Notes: generated from the sequence alone by a model not told the origin. A stretch of 64,000 bases of DNA from Porphyromonas gingivicanis JCM 15907 (GCF_000614585.1 NZ_BAKX01000002.1:1-64000); one strand, 5' to 3'. Counted from the first letter of the stretch, positions 18,348-29,206 are shown. Numbers and translations are program-made.

Positions 18348-19870
18348 CTATGCCTTTCGTTTGCCTGTTTCTAAAAGTTGGACGGAGCCAAAGGTAATGC
18401 AATGGGGCATTTCGGCCCGTGAAAGTCGAGGGCGAAGCCATGAGCGTAGAGTTTCCTCACTTAGCGGATTTTCCTTGTCTTTACACTCTACGTGTGCCGC
18501 TAAGACTTGTCCAAAAGAGGCGTGGGGGATGGGAAAAACCCTCGCCGTAAAGACCTCGGGATGTGCTACGATGGTGCGTTCAACGACTTCGGGATAGATG
18601 TTTTCGCCGCCTGAAACAATCATCTGATCGGCTCGCCCTTGATAGAAGTAATACCCCTCTGCGTTGCAACGCATCAAGTCGCCTGTGCCTTGCCACTGAT
18701 GGTCTCGCCCTTGCATCGCCCACCCCGATCGCACCCACAGCGTACCTACGCCATCGGCATTGACCTGCTCTAATCGACACTGCACACCCCGTATGGGGCG
18801 GCCTAAGGTCGTCTCTGCGTGTCGCTCCAAATCACTGGGCGTGGCAAGGAGAAAGAATCCTGCCTCCGAAGTACCATAAAGATTGTAGATTACCTTGCCG
18901 AGCGTTTCGTGTGCCAGTTGGACGAGTGATCGCTCAAGTCGGTCGCCTCCGCAGATAATGCAACGAAGTGTGGATAGTTGCTCCTTCGATGTTGGCTTTT
19001 GCAACATACGAGAGAGCATTACAGGTACTAAAGGAGTTGCCTCGATGCGATATTTGCAGATGGCTTGTAGGGCTTGCTCGGTGTCGAAGTGGCGAGTGAG
19101 TAGAATTTCTTTGCCCATAACAAGAGAGGTAATAAGCGTTGCCAAGCCAAATCCGTGGTAAAGGGGAAGGGCGATGTAAACGTTTCGGTAGTGGTGTATG
19201 CCGATTTGTCGGAGCAATGCCCAAAGAGGAGGGAGAAATTGTGTGGCAGAAGGACGTCGAGCGGCGGCTTTGTAGTGTCCGCTGGAACCTCCCGTGAGTA
19301 CCGTTAGTTCTCCCCCTCGGCGTATGTGGGGCAGTTTCCCTTGCGGAGTAGGTGTCTCTGTTAGCTCTCTTTTGATGGCTTCTATCGTAGCAAAAGGGGT
19401 AGAAAGAGTCTGAGGGAGCGACTGCTCACGAAGATTTTCGTCAAGAAGAAGTAGCTGATACCCTTTGCCCTTGTGGAGTAGAGCCTCCAGTTTTTCGGCT
19501 CCCATCTCCGTATTGAGTAGATGCGTGTGTACACCAAGACGAGATAGGCAGGCAGAAGTAATACCGCCATTGTATGATTGCGACAGAGTATGCCAACCCG
19601 ATGCCCTGCCCGAAGTCCGTAATGCTCTCGTAATAGATATGCCAGTTGTCGAGATTGCTTGTACAAATCTCGGTAAGTGAGAGTCTCACCCTCGGCTGGT
19701 AAGAGAGCGGTTTGATATGGATAAGTTTCTGCCGAAAAGCGGAGAAGTGCCATCAGAGTCGTTCCCTCGGAGAGCAGGCTCTTTATCCAGCGATAGACTC
19801 CTTGGGGTGTGATGAATTGTAACTTGATGAGAGCTTGAAAAACGGAATGCTGCTTAGAAGATGGCTTCAT
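18348..19870 (-). CDS. AMP-dependent acyl-CoA synthetase/ligase (frameshifted)
   Basis: About 505 residues joined. The first frame supplies the N-terminus to AVLLLPAY, and the second continues ACLSRLGVHTHLLNTEMGAEKLEALL from about 19548. Adenylation motifs: P-loop variant LTGGSSGHYKAA, IYNLYGTSEAG, GTGDL, and YYFYQGRADQMIVSGGENIYP; the catalytic lysine region ETGKRKA is at the extreme C-terminus. It activates a fatty or aromatic acid via an acyl-AMP; the substrate is unclear. It converges on the amidase with 3 bases between stops. The variant P-loop is normal for this Bacteroidales subfamily as far as I know. Confidence 0.82.
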
Positions 19871-19982
19871 ACCATGTTGGTTGGTGTGTAAGATATTGTG
19901 TCGGGAGTTATGAAACCCATTGCACCGAACTCACGGCGTTATTGTTGATCTGAGGTTTGGGCTATGTATTTCGATAGAGCTT

Positions 19983-20028
19983 AAAGAGGGGTGTGGTACA
20001 ATTTGTTTTGTCCACAACCCTCTTTTTT
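19983..20028. terminator. Terminator-like hairpin below the cas operon
   Basis: AAAGAGGG-TGTGG / CCACA-CCCTCTTTTTT with a 15-base AT-rich loop. The T-tract is longer on the + strand, but the position just after the cas7 stop suggests it ends the minus-strand cas transcript. Confidence 0.55.
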
Positions 20029-20050
20029 ATTGCTATCCTTCGATGCAAAG

Positions 20051-21160
20051 TTACTTTTGATTTTCGTAATCGAATGCCATCATTAGTTCGATGAGCTTCT
20101 TCTCTGCCTGTTCGAGGGCATTGGCTTGCTCTTTCGTAGTGGCAATGTAGCCCCCAGCTTGCAGGGTAACGAAAGTCTCTACGTTGCTTAGATTTTCGTC
20201 GATGATGGGTACCGCTTTGTTGGAATCTTCTTCGGACAATTTTGCTCTAATACTGCCTGCAATTAGATTGGCATTATCGCCTATTGAGATAGCGAGTGTA
20301 TCCATCAAGCTGAAGGTGCGAGATTGGTTGGAGGTGATGCGCCAGTTCACGATAGCCTTTGCCAATGCCTCAATCCACGCTTCACGTAGGGCTTTAGGAG
20401 CTACTAAGCAGTCGCCAAAAACATTCTTAGAGGCAATCCATCCCTCTGCTTGCAACTTTTTGATAGTTTCGTTGGACATTTCGGGTTCAAGCTGATTGAC
20501 CGAAACGCAAAAGAGCCTTCTCAAATCAATCGCAATATCGGATACAAAAAGACCGGTTGCACGGCTGTTACTGGGAATCCATTTTCTGCTTAGACTTCTA
20601 TCTTTCCCTTCTAAAAAGAGGGCTATCTCTTCGTCTGTTAGCTGGTTACCTTTTTCATCTCTTACGATAACTTCGTTGTTGGGTCTGTCGCTTCTATCGA
20701 ATGAAATATCTTCCGAACTCAATCCCGCCAAAAGAGGATGGAGACCTCTCATAGCAGAGATGGAGAGGGGGCTTCTTCTCTTCAATGTTCTTCCTCTGCT
20801 CTCTCCCTCTTCTTGCTCTTCTTGTTTGGTGGCTTTCTTTCCCTTTTTATCTTGCGATTTTTTCTCGGCTTTCATCCAACCTCCGAAGAGTTGGTCAACA
20901 TAAGTTGGGTCGCAAGTGCCGTACACTTCGCCCTCTTTGAGTTCCTTCTGTTTGGTAACATCGAAGAGGAAAGTTGTGGGGCTGGGCATCGTTTTTAGGT
21001 TTTCGCAAACGGCATCGAGTATAGATCTCTTTACTTGCTGTCCACTGGAGAAAGGGATGTAACGACTAAACTGAGCATCGTAGTAGGATTTCTGACCATC
21101 AGCCACACAGAAGACAGTATGCTCTGCTCTTTTGAGCGTACGGATATAAATTGTATTCAT
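20051..21160 (-). CDS. cas7: Cas7-type Cascade backbone protein (DevR/Csp1-like)
   Basis: 369 residues. The N-terminal RAMP-like start (MNTIYIRTLKRAEHTVFCVADGQ) and segments SISAMRGLHPLLAG, SRATGLFVSDIAIDLRRLFCVSVNQ fit Cas7 proteins of the Pging-like lineage. A lysine-rich insert (KKGKKATKQEEQEE) lies near 105-120. Cas7 coats the crRNA spacer in Cascade. It is last in the operon, 20 bases after cas8. The assignment rests on operon position plus general features, with no decisive motif. Confidence 0.75.
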   Translation of the reverse strand: MNTIYIRTLKRAEHTVFCVADGQKSYYDAQFSRYIPFSSGQQVKRSILDAVCENLKTMPSPTTFLFDVTKQKELKEGEVYGTCDPTYVDQLFGGWMKAEKKSQDKKGKKATKQEEQEEGESRGRTLKRRSPLSISAMRGLHPLLAGLSSEDISFDRSDRPNNEVIVRDEKGNQLTDEEIALFLEGKDRSLSRKWIPSNSRATGLFVSDIAIDLRRLFCVSVNQLEPEMSNETIKKLQAEGWIASKNVFGDCLVAPKALREAWIEALAKAIVNWRITSNQSRTFSLMDTLAISIGDNANLIAGSIRAKLSEEDSNKAVPIIDENLSNVETFVTLQAGGYIATTKEQANALEQAEKKLIELMMAFDYENQK

Positions 21161-21180
21161 AATCTTGTATTTCTATTTGT

Positions 21181-22497
21181 TTATAAATTTTTCTCTACGA
21201 AGGTGTAATCGAATTTGAGCAAGGTGTTGAAATAGACGAACTCTTCGTTGGTCATAAGGTGTACCTCGTTTTTCAAGGCTTTTAGTTGTGCCAAATCTTC
21301 TTGCTCTACCCCTGCTATCATCTCTGTAAGAGCCTCGATAAAAGGCTTTTTAGAGCGAGCCGCTAAGAGTCCTTTTTCGATGAGGTTTTTCCGTTCGGTG
21401 CCTGAGGCTCCCTTCCTGTAACGTAAGATGAGATTTGCCAATTCTGAGGTATAGTCTGTAATCTCTTGTTTATTTCTTGATAACATAGCAATTAACCAAG
21501 TTTTATAGGATTGATAAGTAATAATGTCTTCTTCTTTGTTGAGTGCGAAGTTCTTTGCCTCTTTGAGGTATTTTTCCAAATTCTTGGGGCGCAGGGCTTG
21601 CAGTCCGATGCTTCCCAACTCGCAGGCTCTTTTGATATGCCTTCCGTATAGAGACTGAAACTCTTTTTGGTCAAAACGTTCGTCGTTTTGATAAAGGTGC
21701 TTATAAATCTCTTTTAGTCTCGTGCCCGATTTGAGGTAGAGAGGGATAAACCCTACTGTCTTGTTGGTTTGTCCAAAACTATAAATGTAGGTCATCAGTT
21801 TTCTATCGGGGTACTCGCGTGAAAGACTGAAAAATAGCCTTGCCCAATCGACCGTATCGACCTCTATTAAGTTCTCTTTCGTGCTAAATATCTCTTCGTC
21901 TTCGAGGTTTGAGAAGGTAAAATCCTCACGATAGCTTTTGCCGAGTCTATAAGTAAGCCACTGCCCATTCCAAGAGTTGATTTGATTACCTCTTAGTTGT
22001 TCGAGGGTAGGGTCGTTCAAGTATTGACGGTAAAACTTCCATCCATCGAATATGAGGAGTAGTAGTTCGGCATCGTCAATAAGTAGATTGTATCCCCCTG
22101 CCACTCCGATACCTAAACTTGAACCCAGCCAAGAGCAATAGATATCTTCCTCGTTGTATGCTGTAGAGATATCGGTTATAAGCCCCGAGGTACTTGCAAA
22201 CTCTTTCTCTTCCGAAGCAGGATAGCCCAGTGCAAAGCTGGCATCGGGAGCCTCGTTGGCTACTTTGTCGTGCAGGGCTTCCAACTTCTCTGCCCTCTCT
22301 TCGGGGGTTAGAAGATGTGGCTTTTGTCCGCTTTTCATCTGCACAAAGGGGGAGTTGGTTACCCATTGCAGATACTTCGGGTGGTCGAAGAACAGTTTGA
22401 AATATTCTGTATCGAAGAACTCTTTGGCGGAGAGGTTCGATTGGTTCTTCTCATTAAAGGCTTTCAAAAACGTTTTTCCAATTATAGAAGTTATCAT
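21181..22497 (-). CDS. cas8: Cas8-like large subunit of Cascade (Csp2-like)
   Basis: 438 residues, intact. It overlaps the cas3 stop by 4 bases (22494-22497), so translation is probably coupled. It has the usual Cas8 features: poor conservation, long helical regions (about 330-430) and an N-terminal half with mixed strands (NLLIDDAELLLLIFDGWKFY; NSWNGQWLTYRLGKSYREDF). By position it should recognise PAM and recruit Cas3. The subtype is uncertain: Pging-type systems have been grouped near I-B and I-C, and presence of cas6 argues against plain I-C. Confidence 0.7.
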   Translation of the reverse strand: MITSIIGKTFLKAFNEKNQSNLSAKEFFDTEYFKLFFDHPKYLQWVTNSPFVQMKSGQKPHLLTPEERAEKLEALHDKVANEAPDASFALGYPASEEKEFASTSGLITDISTAYNEEDIYCSWLGSSLGIGVAGGYNLLIDDAELLLLIFDGWKFYRQYLNDPTLEQLRGNQINSWNGQWLTYRLGKSYREDFTFSNLEDEEIFSTKENLIEVDTVDWARLFFSLSREYPDRKLMTYIYSFGQTNKTVGFIPLYLKSGTRLKEIYKHLYQNDERFDQKEFQSLYGRHIKRACELGSIGLQALRPKNLEKYLKEAKNFALNKEEDIITYQSYKTWLIAMLSRNKQEITDYTSELANLILRYRKGASGTERKNLIEKGLLAARSKKPFIEALTEMIAGVEQEDLAQLKALKNEVHLMTNEEFVYFNTLLKFDYTFVEKNL

Positions 22498-24634
22498 AGT
22501 ATTACTCCTAAGTTGCTGTCTATTTTACTAATGTCTAAACCCATCTCGTCAGAGTAGGCTTCGTCGGGTATGATGAAAGGGTGATTGCCCTTTTCGATTT
22601 GTGGTCTTTTCCTTACGGCAGTGTAGCGAACGGGTATCTCCAACTGGAGCCTTGTTGCCAAATTGCCCTCTTGGTAGGCTTCTATGTCGTTTGCCGTGAT
22701 GCACACCACGCTGTCGATGTCGAGGAGTTCAAAGAGAATGGCCTTGCTATGGTGCGTTAGGCAGTCTATTGTAAACTCACCACTCGATTGGAAGATGGTG
22801 TGTTGGTCAATCTGTGTAAAGTCGATAGAGGTAAATACCTCATCTATTTTGCTTTGCAACGATCGCTCCCGTAGAGGTTGACCATCTTCGAGTACCTCGA
22901 ATGACTTCTGCAGAGTAGCTACATCGTAGGGTCTTGCCTCCAGTTGGTTATCTGAGGGAGCTATTACGTAAATATCTTTTAACTGTCCGATGCGTTCGGG
23001 ACTTCTTTTGCGATTGACTCGCCCGAAACGTTGTATCATAGCATCCAGCGGAGCACATTCGGTAATCATTACATCGAAACTTATATCCAAGCTAACTTCC
23101 ACAATCTGCGTAGCTACTACGATACAAGCCTCTTCCGAGGTGTTGAATTGATGCACGGCATTGCCTCTGCATCCCAGCCGAGTAGAGCTCGCTCTTTTTC
23201 GTTGCGATCTTTCCGCTTGAAGCGACTGTGCAAAAGCATTGAGGGAACAGAAGGATATAGCTCTCTGATTTGCTCGAAAATGTCCTGCGCCCTCTTGACC
23301 TGATTTTGTACGATAAGCACCTTCTCTCCTCGTTGAATCGCCTGCTCGATGGTGGGGAAAAGCGTGTCGAACGAAGTTGCCTTGTGTATGATGTGTCTAT
23401 CATACAAGTCCAACACCTCGGGAGGCAGTTGCACCTCTAAGACGTCATCGCCCAATAGCTCCACAATTTTGCGGTAGAGTAGAGTGGGCATGGTGGCTGT
23501 ACCGATGTGTATGCGACACCCTATGGCTTTCAAGATAGCGACCAATTTGAGCACAATGGCCTGTGATATGCCCGAATAGGTATGTACCTCATCTAAGATA
23601 ACATCGCACCCTTTGAGATCAAGCAACATAGCTTCGTAACCTTTCATCCCGAACGCCAACGCCGACAGCTGATGCGGGGTAAGAATTTTTACCGAAGAGC
23701 CGATGTGCGACTGGAGTACTGTCTCCTCGTCGCTCCCTTTGCGAGGAACGACTTTCGAGGTGGAGTGGAGCACACGAATGTCAAGAGAAGGATTGTCTCT
23801 CTCAAGGTCGTCCGCCACTCGTCGATACATAGCATTGATAGAGGCTTGATAGGGCAGGGTATAGAAAACCCGTCCATGGCATCTACGCAGCAGATAGTCT
23901 GTTTTGCCTGCTCCCGTCGGGGCAACGACTATGGTGTGCTTTTGAGGACTATCGGCATTTAACAGAGAGAGGACATAGAGGGCGTTGGGGCGGTTGTAGA
24001 ACGATAAGTCTGGGGCTTTGAAGAGCCTCGGGAGGAGGGCATCGACCTTGCCCTCTACGGCAGAGGCAAAGTGGTCGGCTGCCATCAAAAGCCCTTTCCA
24101 CTCGGATACGCCTCGCTCTCTGGACCGCTTTTCACAGTAATTGATAGCGTACTCCAAATTCTCTTCTGCCTCTTGTGCCGATATAGAGCGGTAGGGGATG
24201 TCCAGAGCAACCAATACCTCCCACGCTCTTTCGGACCACTGCTTCCACTCTTGTAAATGAAAATCGATATAGTCGTACTCCTCCTCCAAATCAAGTAACC
24301 CTAAGTGGGAGATATCTTTCTTAACCGATTTATGATGGCTGACCACCATTTCGATGAGGGCATGCCACTGCTCTTTGGGAAAGGCTGAAAGGAAAAAGAG
24401 CGAGGCTACTTCGTGCCGAAAAGGTTGGCGGGGCGCACGGTGGGCATCTTCCGTCAATCGTTTTTGAAACACGGGATGCGCTTTGCCTATATCGTGCAGA
24501 ATAGCTCCATTGCGAGCTGTTGCCTTATCTACGGAAAGGTAGTCCGCCAAGAGTTCTGCCACCGAAACTACTTGCTCGGTATGGGCAAGTAGGGTAGTAC
24601 GCTCGGGAGCTGATTTGGCTAATAGGTCGCTCAT
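22494..24634 (-). CDS. cas3: CRISPR-associated helicase/nuclease Cas3 (frameshifted)
   Basis: About 713 residues joined. N-terminal HD nuclease: LLAHTEQV, AILHDIGKAHPVF, later VVSHHKSVKKD. SF2 helicase: Walker A VVAPTGAGKTDYLL, DEVH box VILDEVHTYSG, motif III GTATMP, then after the break ATQIVEVSLDIS and motif VI MIQRFGRVNRK. Both halves keep every expected motif. The frame shifts by -1 at about 23150-23170 (between LLGWDAE and GNAVHQFNTS), consistent with one lost base. Cas3 is recruited by Cascade to nick and degrade target DNA. Gene order cas6-cas5-cas3-cas8-cas7 places it unusually mid-operon. Confidence 0.9.
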
Positions 24635-24673
24635 GGGTTGTTTTTAGTGGATTATTGTTTGTTTTAGTGGAGC

Positions 24674-25267
24674 TTATTGATAACTCTTGACGGGAGTACC
24701 CACTATGTTAAGCCAACCATACATCTGTTGCCCCGTCTTGCGGTCAATGCCCACAGGAAAAGAGTGCTCATTGGTCTCAAATCGAAGCTCGAAGCCTGGC
24801 ATCAGCTCCTCGTTGTCAAATGCACTTTCTGGTAGAGAGAAATTCTCTTGAGGCAATAGGATATCTTCGTTGCGCGCCAAACAGATATGCTGTGTAAAAG
24901 CCTCGTCGGCATCTTCCTGCTTTAAGAAAGCTAAGTGGAGTACGGGGTTTACCATCACGCCCCGCACAATGATCGAGGTGTCTCTCTGAAATAGATACTC
25001 TTTACCCTTTTTCGTTTGATTCCATCCCCTTGTTTGCGTTACCTCTTGCTGTTGGGAGATTTGATCGTAGGAGAGTCGGTGGCGAACAATCTTTTGAATA
25101 CCACTGGGTGCAGATAGAAGTTCGGGGAAGAGCTTCCGTTCAATACCCTCCACGATGCTGGGGGTGAGAAATTGCTGGGAGAAGGTTTCGCTATCTCTCA
25201 CGCTGGTCCATGGTTTGATAAAGCCGAAAGGACCTGCATATTTTACTATATAAAGTGTTCTCTCCAT
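24674..25267 (-). CDS. cas5: Cas5 (Cascade 5'-handle subunit)
   Basis: 197 residues. Typical Cas5 N-terminus: YIVKYAGPFGFIKPWTSVRD followed by QFLTPSIVEGIERKLFP, the conserved S-x-x-G-x-x-E-K-like helix. Cas5 caps the 5' end of crRNA in Cascade. The start follows the cas6 stop by 8 bases and its end is 39 bases before cas3. No catalytic His typical of Cas5d-type processing can be pinned down, and processing here is better assigned to the adjacent Cas6. Confidence 0.85.
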   Translation of the reverse strand: MERTLYIVKYAGPFGFIKPWTSVRDSETFSQQFLTPSIVEGIERKLFPELLSAPSGIQKIVRHRLSYDQISQQQEVTQTRGWNQTKKGKEYLFQRDTSIIVRGVMVNPVLHLAFLKQEDADEAFTQHICLARNEDILLPQENFSLPESAFDNEELMPGFELRFETNEHSFPVGIDRKTGQQMYGWLNIVGTPVKSYQ

Positions 25268-25275
25268 AATCTACT

Positions 25276-25935
25276 CTACTTTAATGCTCCGAACCCTACA
25301 CCTGTGCTATTGCCAATCCCCACGTGCCACGCAAAGGCTATTATCTCGGGCGTTCCCTCCACAATAACGGGGCATAAATTGGCTTTGCTTTTGACCCCTT
25401 TGTAGGCGACTACTTTGGTCTTGGGGTGTGGATAAGTAGGGTCAAAGTACACCTTTATCCCCTCGGTATCTAAGCCCGCTATGCTTGCTTTGCTTTTGAG
25501 AGTCTCTGTCATAAAGCGGTTCGCCTCTTCGTCCCGGTAGGTGTAGTGGGTTATCTTGTTTTCGTCGTGTCTTTTTATGAGGATAGGACTGCCGGGGAAG
25601 AAACGTTCTTGGTTTGAAAACTCAGGGGCAGAAAGTAGGCGAACATCTACTACTCTTGACCCAGCAAACATCTCAGGTTGCTCCAAAATGTTTTTGACCA
25701 CTCTGCGCACCTGTTCACTATCGTAGAAACTGAGTGTAAAATAGGTGCTATCCAATAGTCGGATGCCCTCAGACGTAACCTCAACGTTTTGCAACCAAGA
25801 AAAGGAGTAGAGGCTTATCTTGCCATGCTCTTCATTCTCCCTGCCCAGCCATTTATGCACGCAACCCGTTAGGAGGGATTGGTAATTGAAATCAATCGGC
25901 TTGTGAGAAGCCGATACCTTTATATGTAATCTCAT
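25276..25935 (-). CDS. cas6: Cas6 crRNA-processing endoribonuclease
   Basis: 219 residues. The C-terminal glycine-rich loop GIGNSTGVGFGALK is diagnostic of Cas6/RAMP proteins. The N-terminus MRLHIKVSASHKPIDFNYQSLL has the ferredoxin-like strand and a candidate catalytic histidine near residue 11 or 28. It cuts pre-crRNA within repeats. It is the first gene of the operon. Its presence implies that an array existed, yet none is visible beside the operon. Confidence 0.88.
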   Translation of the reverse strand: MRLHIKVSASHKPIDFNYQSLLTGCVHKWLGRENEEHGKISLYSFSWLQNVEVTSEGIRLLDSTYFTLSFYDSEQVRRVVKNILEQPEMFAGSRVVDVRLLSAPEFSNQERFFPGSPILIKRHDENKITHYTYRDEEANRFMTETLKSKASIAGLDTEGIKVYFDPTYPHPKTKVVAYKGVKSKANLCPVIVEGTPEIIAFAWHVGIGNSTGVGFGALK

Positions 25936-26339
25936 ATTGTATAGAGTTATTTTTGTGGTACAACAACGAACTAACGACTCTATGGACTACTCTCGTAATC
26001 GCTCTTGCCAGAAGCTGTTGGCTCGTCAAAGTCTCCAAATTTTGTAACTTTTTTGGGATATATCCCCACTGAGGATAGTATAAAAGGCGGAGCGGTTACT
26101 CCCTTTTTGGAGAGTTATGTATAGCCTTATCGGTATTCTTCTATCCTTTTTAATCGAAAAGTGAAAATTTGTGAGGCAAATATATGAAAATACTCATAGT
26201 CTATCAAGGGCAAGAGTGCTTTTTTGTATCTCCCTCCACCTCTTTGTATGCTACTGTTTTGGTCAATCTAAAGCCTTTACATATCTTTACCGTGAAAAAT
26301 TAACGGATTTGTTATGCTCCTAAAGCTTGTAGTACATAA
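25936..26339. other. Gene-free leader region upstream of cas6
   Basis: I looked for regularly spaced direct repeats (CRISPR array) here and see none. It holds the cas promoter at 26177-26207 and AT-rich sequence. A hairpin-like stretch (GGAGCGGTTACTCC, 26094-26107) lies in the predicted 5' leader. Confidence 0.5.
26177..26207 (-). promoter_or_regulatory. Promoter for the cas operon
   Basis: On the minus strand, TTG at 26207-26205 and TATATTTG at 26184-26177 are spaced 20 bases apart. The expected 5' leader to cas6 is about 235 nt. Confidence 0.6.
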
Positions 26340-26600
26340 CATATTGTTAAGTATACTTCCGAACATAGAGAGGTTAAAGGGCAGCTCATTTTTACCACCT
26401 ATGAGTCCTACTTGCTCGATCAAGAGATATTTAGACCCGACGAAATATGGTTTGCCGAGAAAGATGTAGACCAATCTACGCGTCTCCATCCTCTAAGCGA
26501 TTTTAATATCCATAGGACTGCCAATATAGAGAATGGCTACTTACATGGACGCTATGGAGGTATCCCCTTTTTGTCAAATCTTGAAGACCTTCGTTGGTAA
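26340..26600 (+). pseudogene. C-terminal remnant of an Abi/RloA-like AAA ATPase
   Basis: The open stretch of 87 codons encodes GQLIFTTYESYLLDQEIF, EIWFAEKD, HPLSDFNIHRT and GRYGGIPFLSNL. This is the typical C-terminus of COG1106-type ATPases (AbiL/RloA-like, often paired with RloB): the switch motif LIFTTHE, the IWF-EKD strand and the terminal GRYGAIPFL. No Walker A or ABC-signature region exists upstream, where in-frame stops (TAA at 26337) occur. A truncated defence gene next to the cas operon. Confidence 0.7.
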
Positions 26601-26707
26601 GAGCTATATGCTAATGATTGAAAAATAAATACAACAGAGGACAGTTTAATCTTTGTCAATGCCTCTTGCTCCCCCAGACATGAGGTGTAAAATATTAGAG
26701 AAGTATT

Positions 26708-29016
26708 ATGGCTATGTCTCGCAATAAAGTCCTTATCACAGTCGTGATATTACTGGGTATGGTGCATTGGTGTTACGCTCAGTCTGCTTTCTCACTTTTG
26801 GGAAAGGTGATAGATGACAAGGGAGATGCCCTAGTAGGAGCCTATGTCGAATTACTTGTGTCGGAAAATGTAGCGCCTATTGAGGCTGTTACTACCAATC
26901 ATCTTGGGGAGTTTTATGCCTCTGCCGAAAAAGAGATACGTATTATCAGGGTGCAGTATATCGGATTTGAGAGGAAGGTCTTACAAGCTCCTTTTTCTTC
27001 TCCACTACTTATAAAGATGAAGGAGATCCCCTCAGAATTAGAAGAGGTCACGGTGACGGGGCGAAGCCCAAGCAGAATCACAAACGATGGTATCAAGTTC
27101 TCGCCTACAAGGCTACAAAAAGCATTACCCAACATCACACATTACCTTGCGCAATTACCATTTATCGAGAAGTCTGGAAGTGGGTTTGCTGTGGTGGGCA
27201 GAGGTGTAGCAGTAGTCTATATCGATAACCGAAAGCTCGAAGACCTACAAGAACTAAAGGAGCTCAAAATGGAAGACGTGCTCTCGGTCGATGTATTGCC
27301 CAATCCGGGGGCTTTCTATGATGCAGATGTCAGGGCTGTTATTAAGATCCGAACACAAAGGAAGAAAGCCGGAATGGGTGCAGAGTTCGCAAGTAGTGTG
27401 ATTCATAGCGAATGCACAGAGTACTGGAATAGGGGTAAGTTCTCGTACAACACGCCTACGCTCAGCTGGCAGTCTTCGCTCGCATATGACCACGACCCTA
27501 CATGTGCCCAGCTTGATATAGTACAGTTGATGACGAAGAACCAATCTTCGTCCGTGAAGTACAATAGTACGGAGGAGCAACTTTATAGAAATCTGCTCCT
27601 TCGCAATAGCTTAGTCTATTCCCCAAACAAGAGCAACAGTTTGGGAGCTTCACTCACATACAGTTATACGCACTGGAATACAGATGTCGTCAATGGATTG
27701 CACTATACAGATGCAGTGAGCAACGTAGAGTTTGAGCAAAAATCCAACTCTAAGAGTCCAAGTCATAAGTGGACAGGAAACCTGTTTTACAACTACTCTG
27801 ACAAACGTTGGGATCTACTCTTCAATACTGATCTCTATCGAGGAAGCTATTCCAACGTTATGGCTTCTATAAGTTCGGATCATACGGTAGAGCCAAATGT
27901 CAATACACATTCGGAGAGTAGCAACTTCCTCATCTATTCCCAAGCCGTGGCGAGCTATAAAGTCTCGGATTGCATAAATGTCCAATTCGGAGCAGACTAT
28001 GCTCATACGTCCGTTTCACAAATGTATCAAGTCGGTGGTAGTCATGCTACACTAAGCCCATTTGATATAAGGACTTATCAGCATCGCTATGCCAGTTATG
28101 CCATTGTACAATATGACCTTCAACCCTTGTCTTTTGTGGTGGGGCTTCGACATGAGGCATTGTCCATCAAGCGAAAGGACGAAGCAAAGCAGAGTGTTCG
28201 CAAGCTCTTTTCACGTTCTCGACTATACCCCTCTGCTTCCATATCAATGAGCCAAAAGGCTTTTCAGTCGCAGTTGTCCTATTCAATGAAGACGGAGTAC
28301 CCAACATACAATCAGCTGCGTGCAGGTCTTAATTACAGTTCACCCTACCTATACGAAGGAGGTAATCCCGACTTGCGTCCAGAGACACGACACGAGTTAT
28401 CACTCTTGAGTAGGTATATGAAGAGTTCTCTGATGATCAATTATACAGCGGTCGTAGACAGATCATACAGGTGCCCACGCTTTATGCCGACAATATCATG
28501 CTTTATAGACCTGACAACCACGGTGTAAACAAGTACCTCTCGTTGTCTATCGGTCAGCGGATTAAATGGGGTGACTTTTGGGAATGTGCGTTGCGAATGG
28601 ACTACCAAACACAATGGATGCGTGTTACAGGATTCACAAGAGAGAGGGGCGATGGATATATGCTGAAAGCCGACAACACCATTAGTCTCAGCAATCATGT
28701 CCAATGTTTTGTCAATGGTGCTTATCGTAGTGCAAGTGAAAATGGTTTGTTCAGAATACCCCGAGCGTGGAATCTCGATGTCGCTCTCAACTTCTCTTTG
28801 CTCTCAGACCGTCTAAATATCTACCTCGAATGTGCAGATGTTTTCTCCACGCTACACGGCAAGCGGACATATGATGGCGAGCATATCACCATGGATTATA
28901 GCCGAAACTATCAGACACGTACATTCACGATATATGTCTCCTACAAGTTGTCAAACCTCATCAGTAGCAAGAAGTACAAGGGGAACACTACCAACGATGA
29001 AATAAAACGCCTTTAG
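26708..29016 (+). CDS. Outer-membrane beta-barrel receptor (TonB-dependent-like, frameshifted)
   Basis: About 770 residues joined. Signal peptide ending HWCYAQS, a carboxypeptidase-regulatory-like domain (LLGKVIDDKGDALVGAYVELL), then the segment ELEEVTVTGRSPSRITNDGIKF and a plug-like VVGRGVAVVYIDNRKLEDLQEL, followed by a long barrel with alternating strands (OMP_b-brl_3 family). The frame breaks near 28450-28475, after LMINYTAVVD. The second frame finishes the barrel (VPTLYADNIMLYRP...NYQTRTFTIYVSYKL). It may import a ligand or form a surface complex; substrate unknown. No SusD partner is adjacent. Confidence 0.78.
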
Positions 29017-29206
29017 TATAGTTTATCTTAGATTTGTCATTAGAGAATCTCAATGGGTTGTTATTTCCTTAGCTCTACCCCACAGCAAAAGGAATGCAGG
29101 TCTGTGCTTCGACCCAAATTCGTTACTAGGTTTTGTTTTTCTAATTGTTGGTGTCAGATAAAGTTAGACAAGCTGAAAAACAAACAGTAGCCCTCGTTAC
29201 CCTTAC

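Noticed and set aside
23117-23200. Programmed -1 frameshift in cas3
   Set aside because: No slippery heptamer or downstream structure at the junction, and other genes show the same kind of break.
25936-26700. CRISPR array beside cas6
   Set aside because: No repeated 28-37 base units are visible in this region or in 19871-20050.
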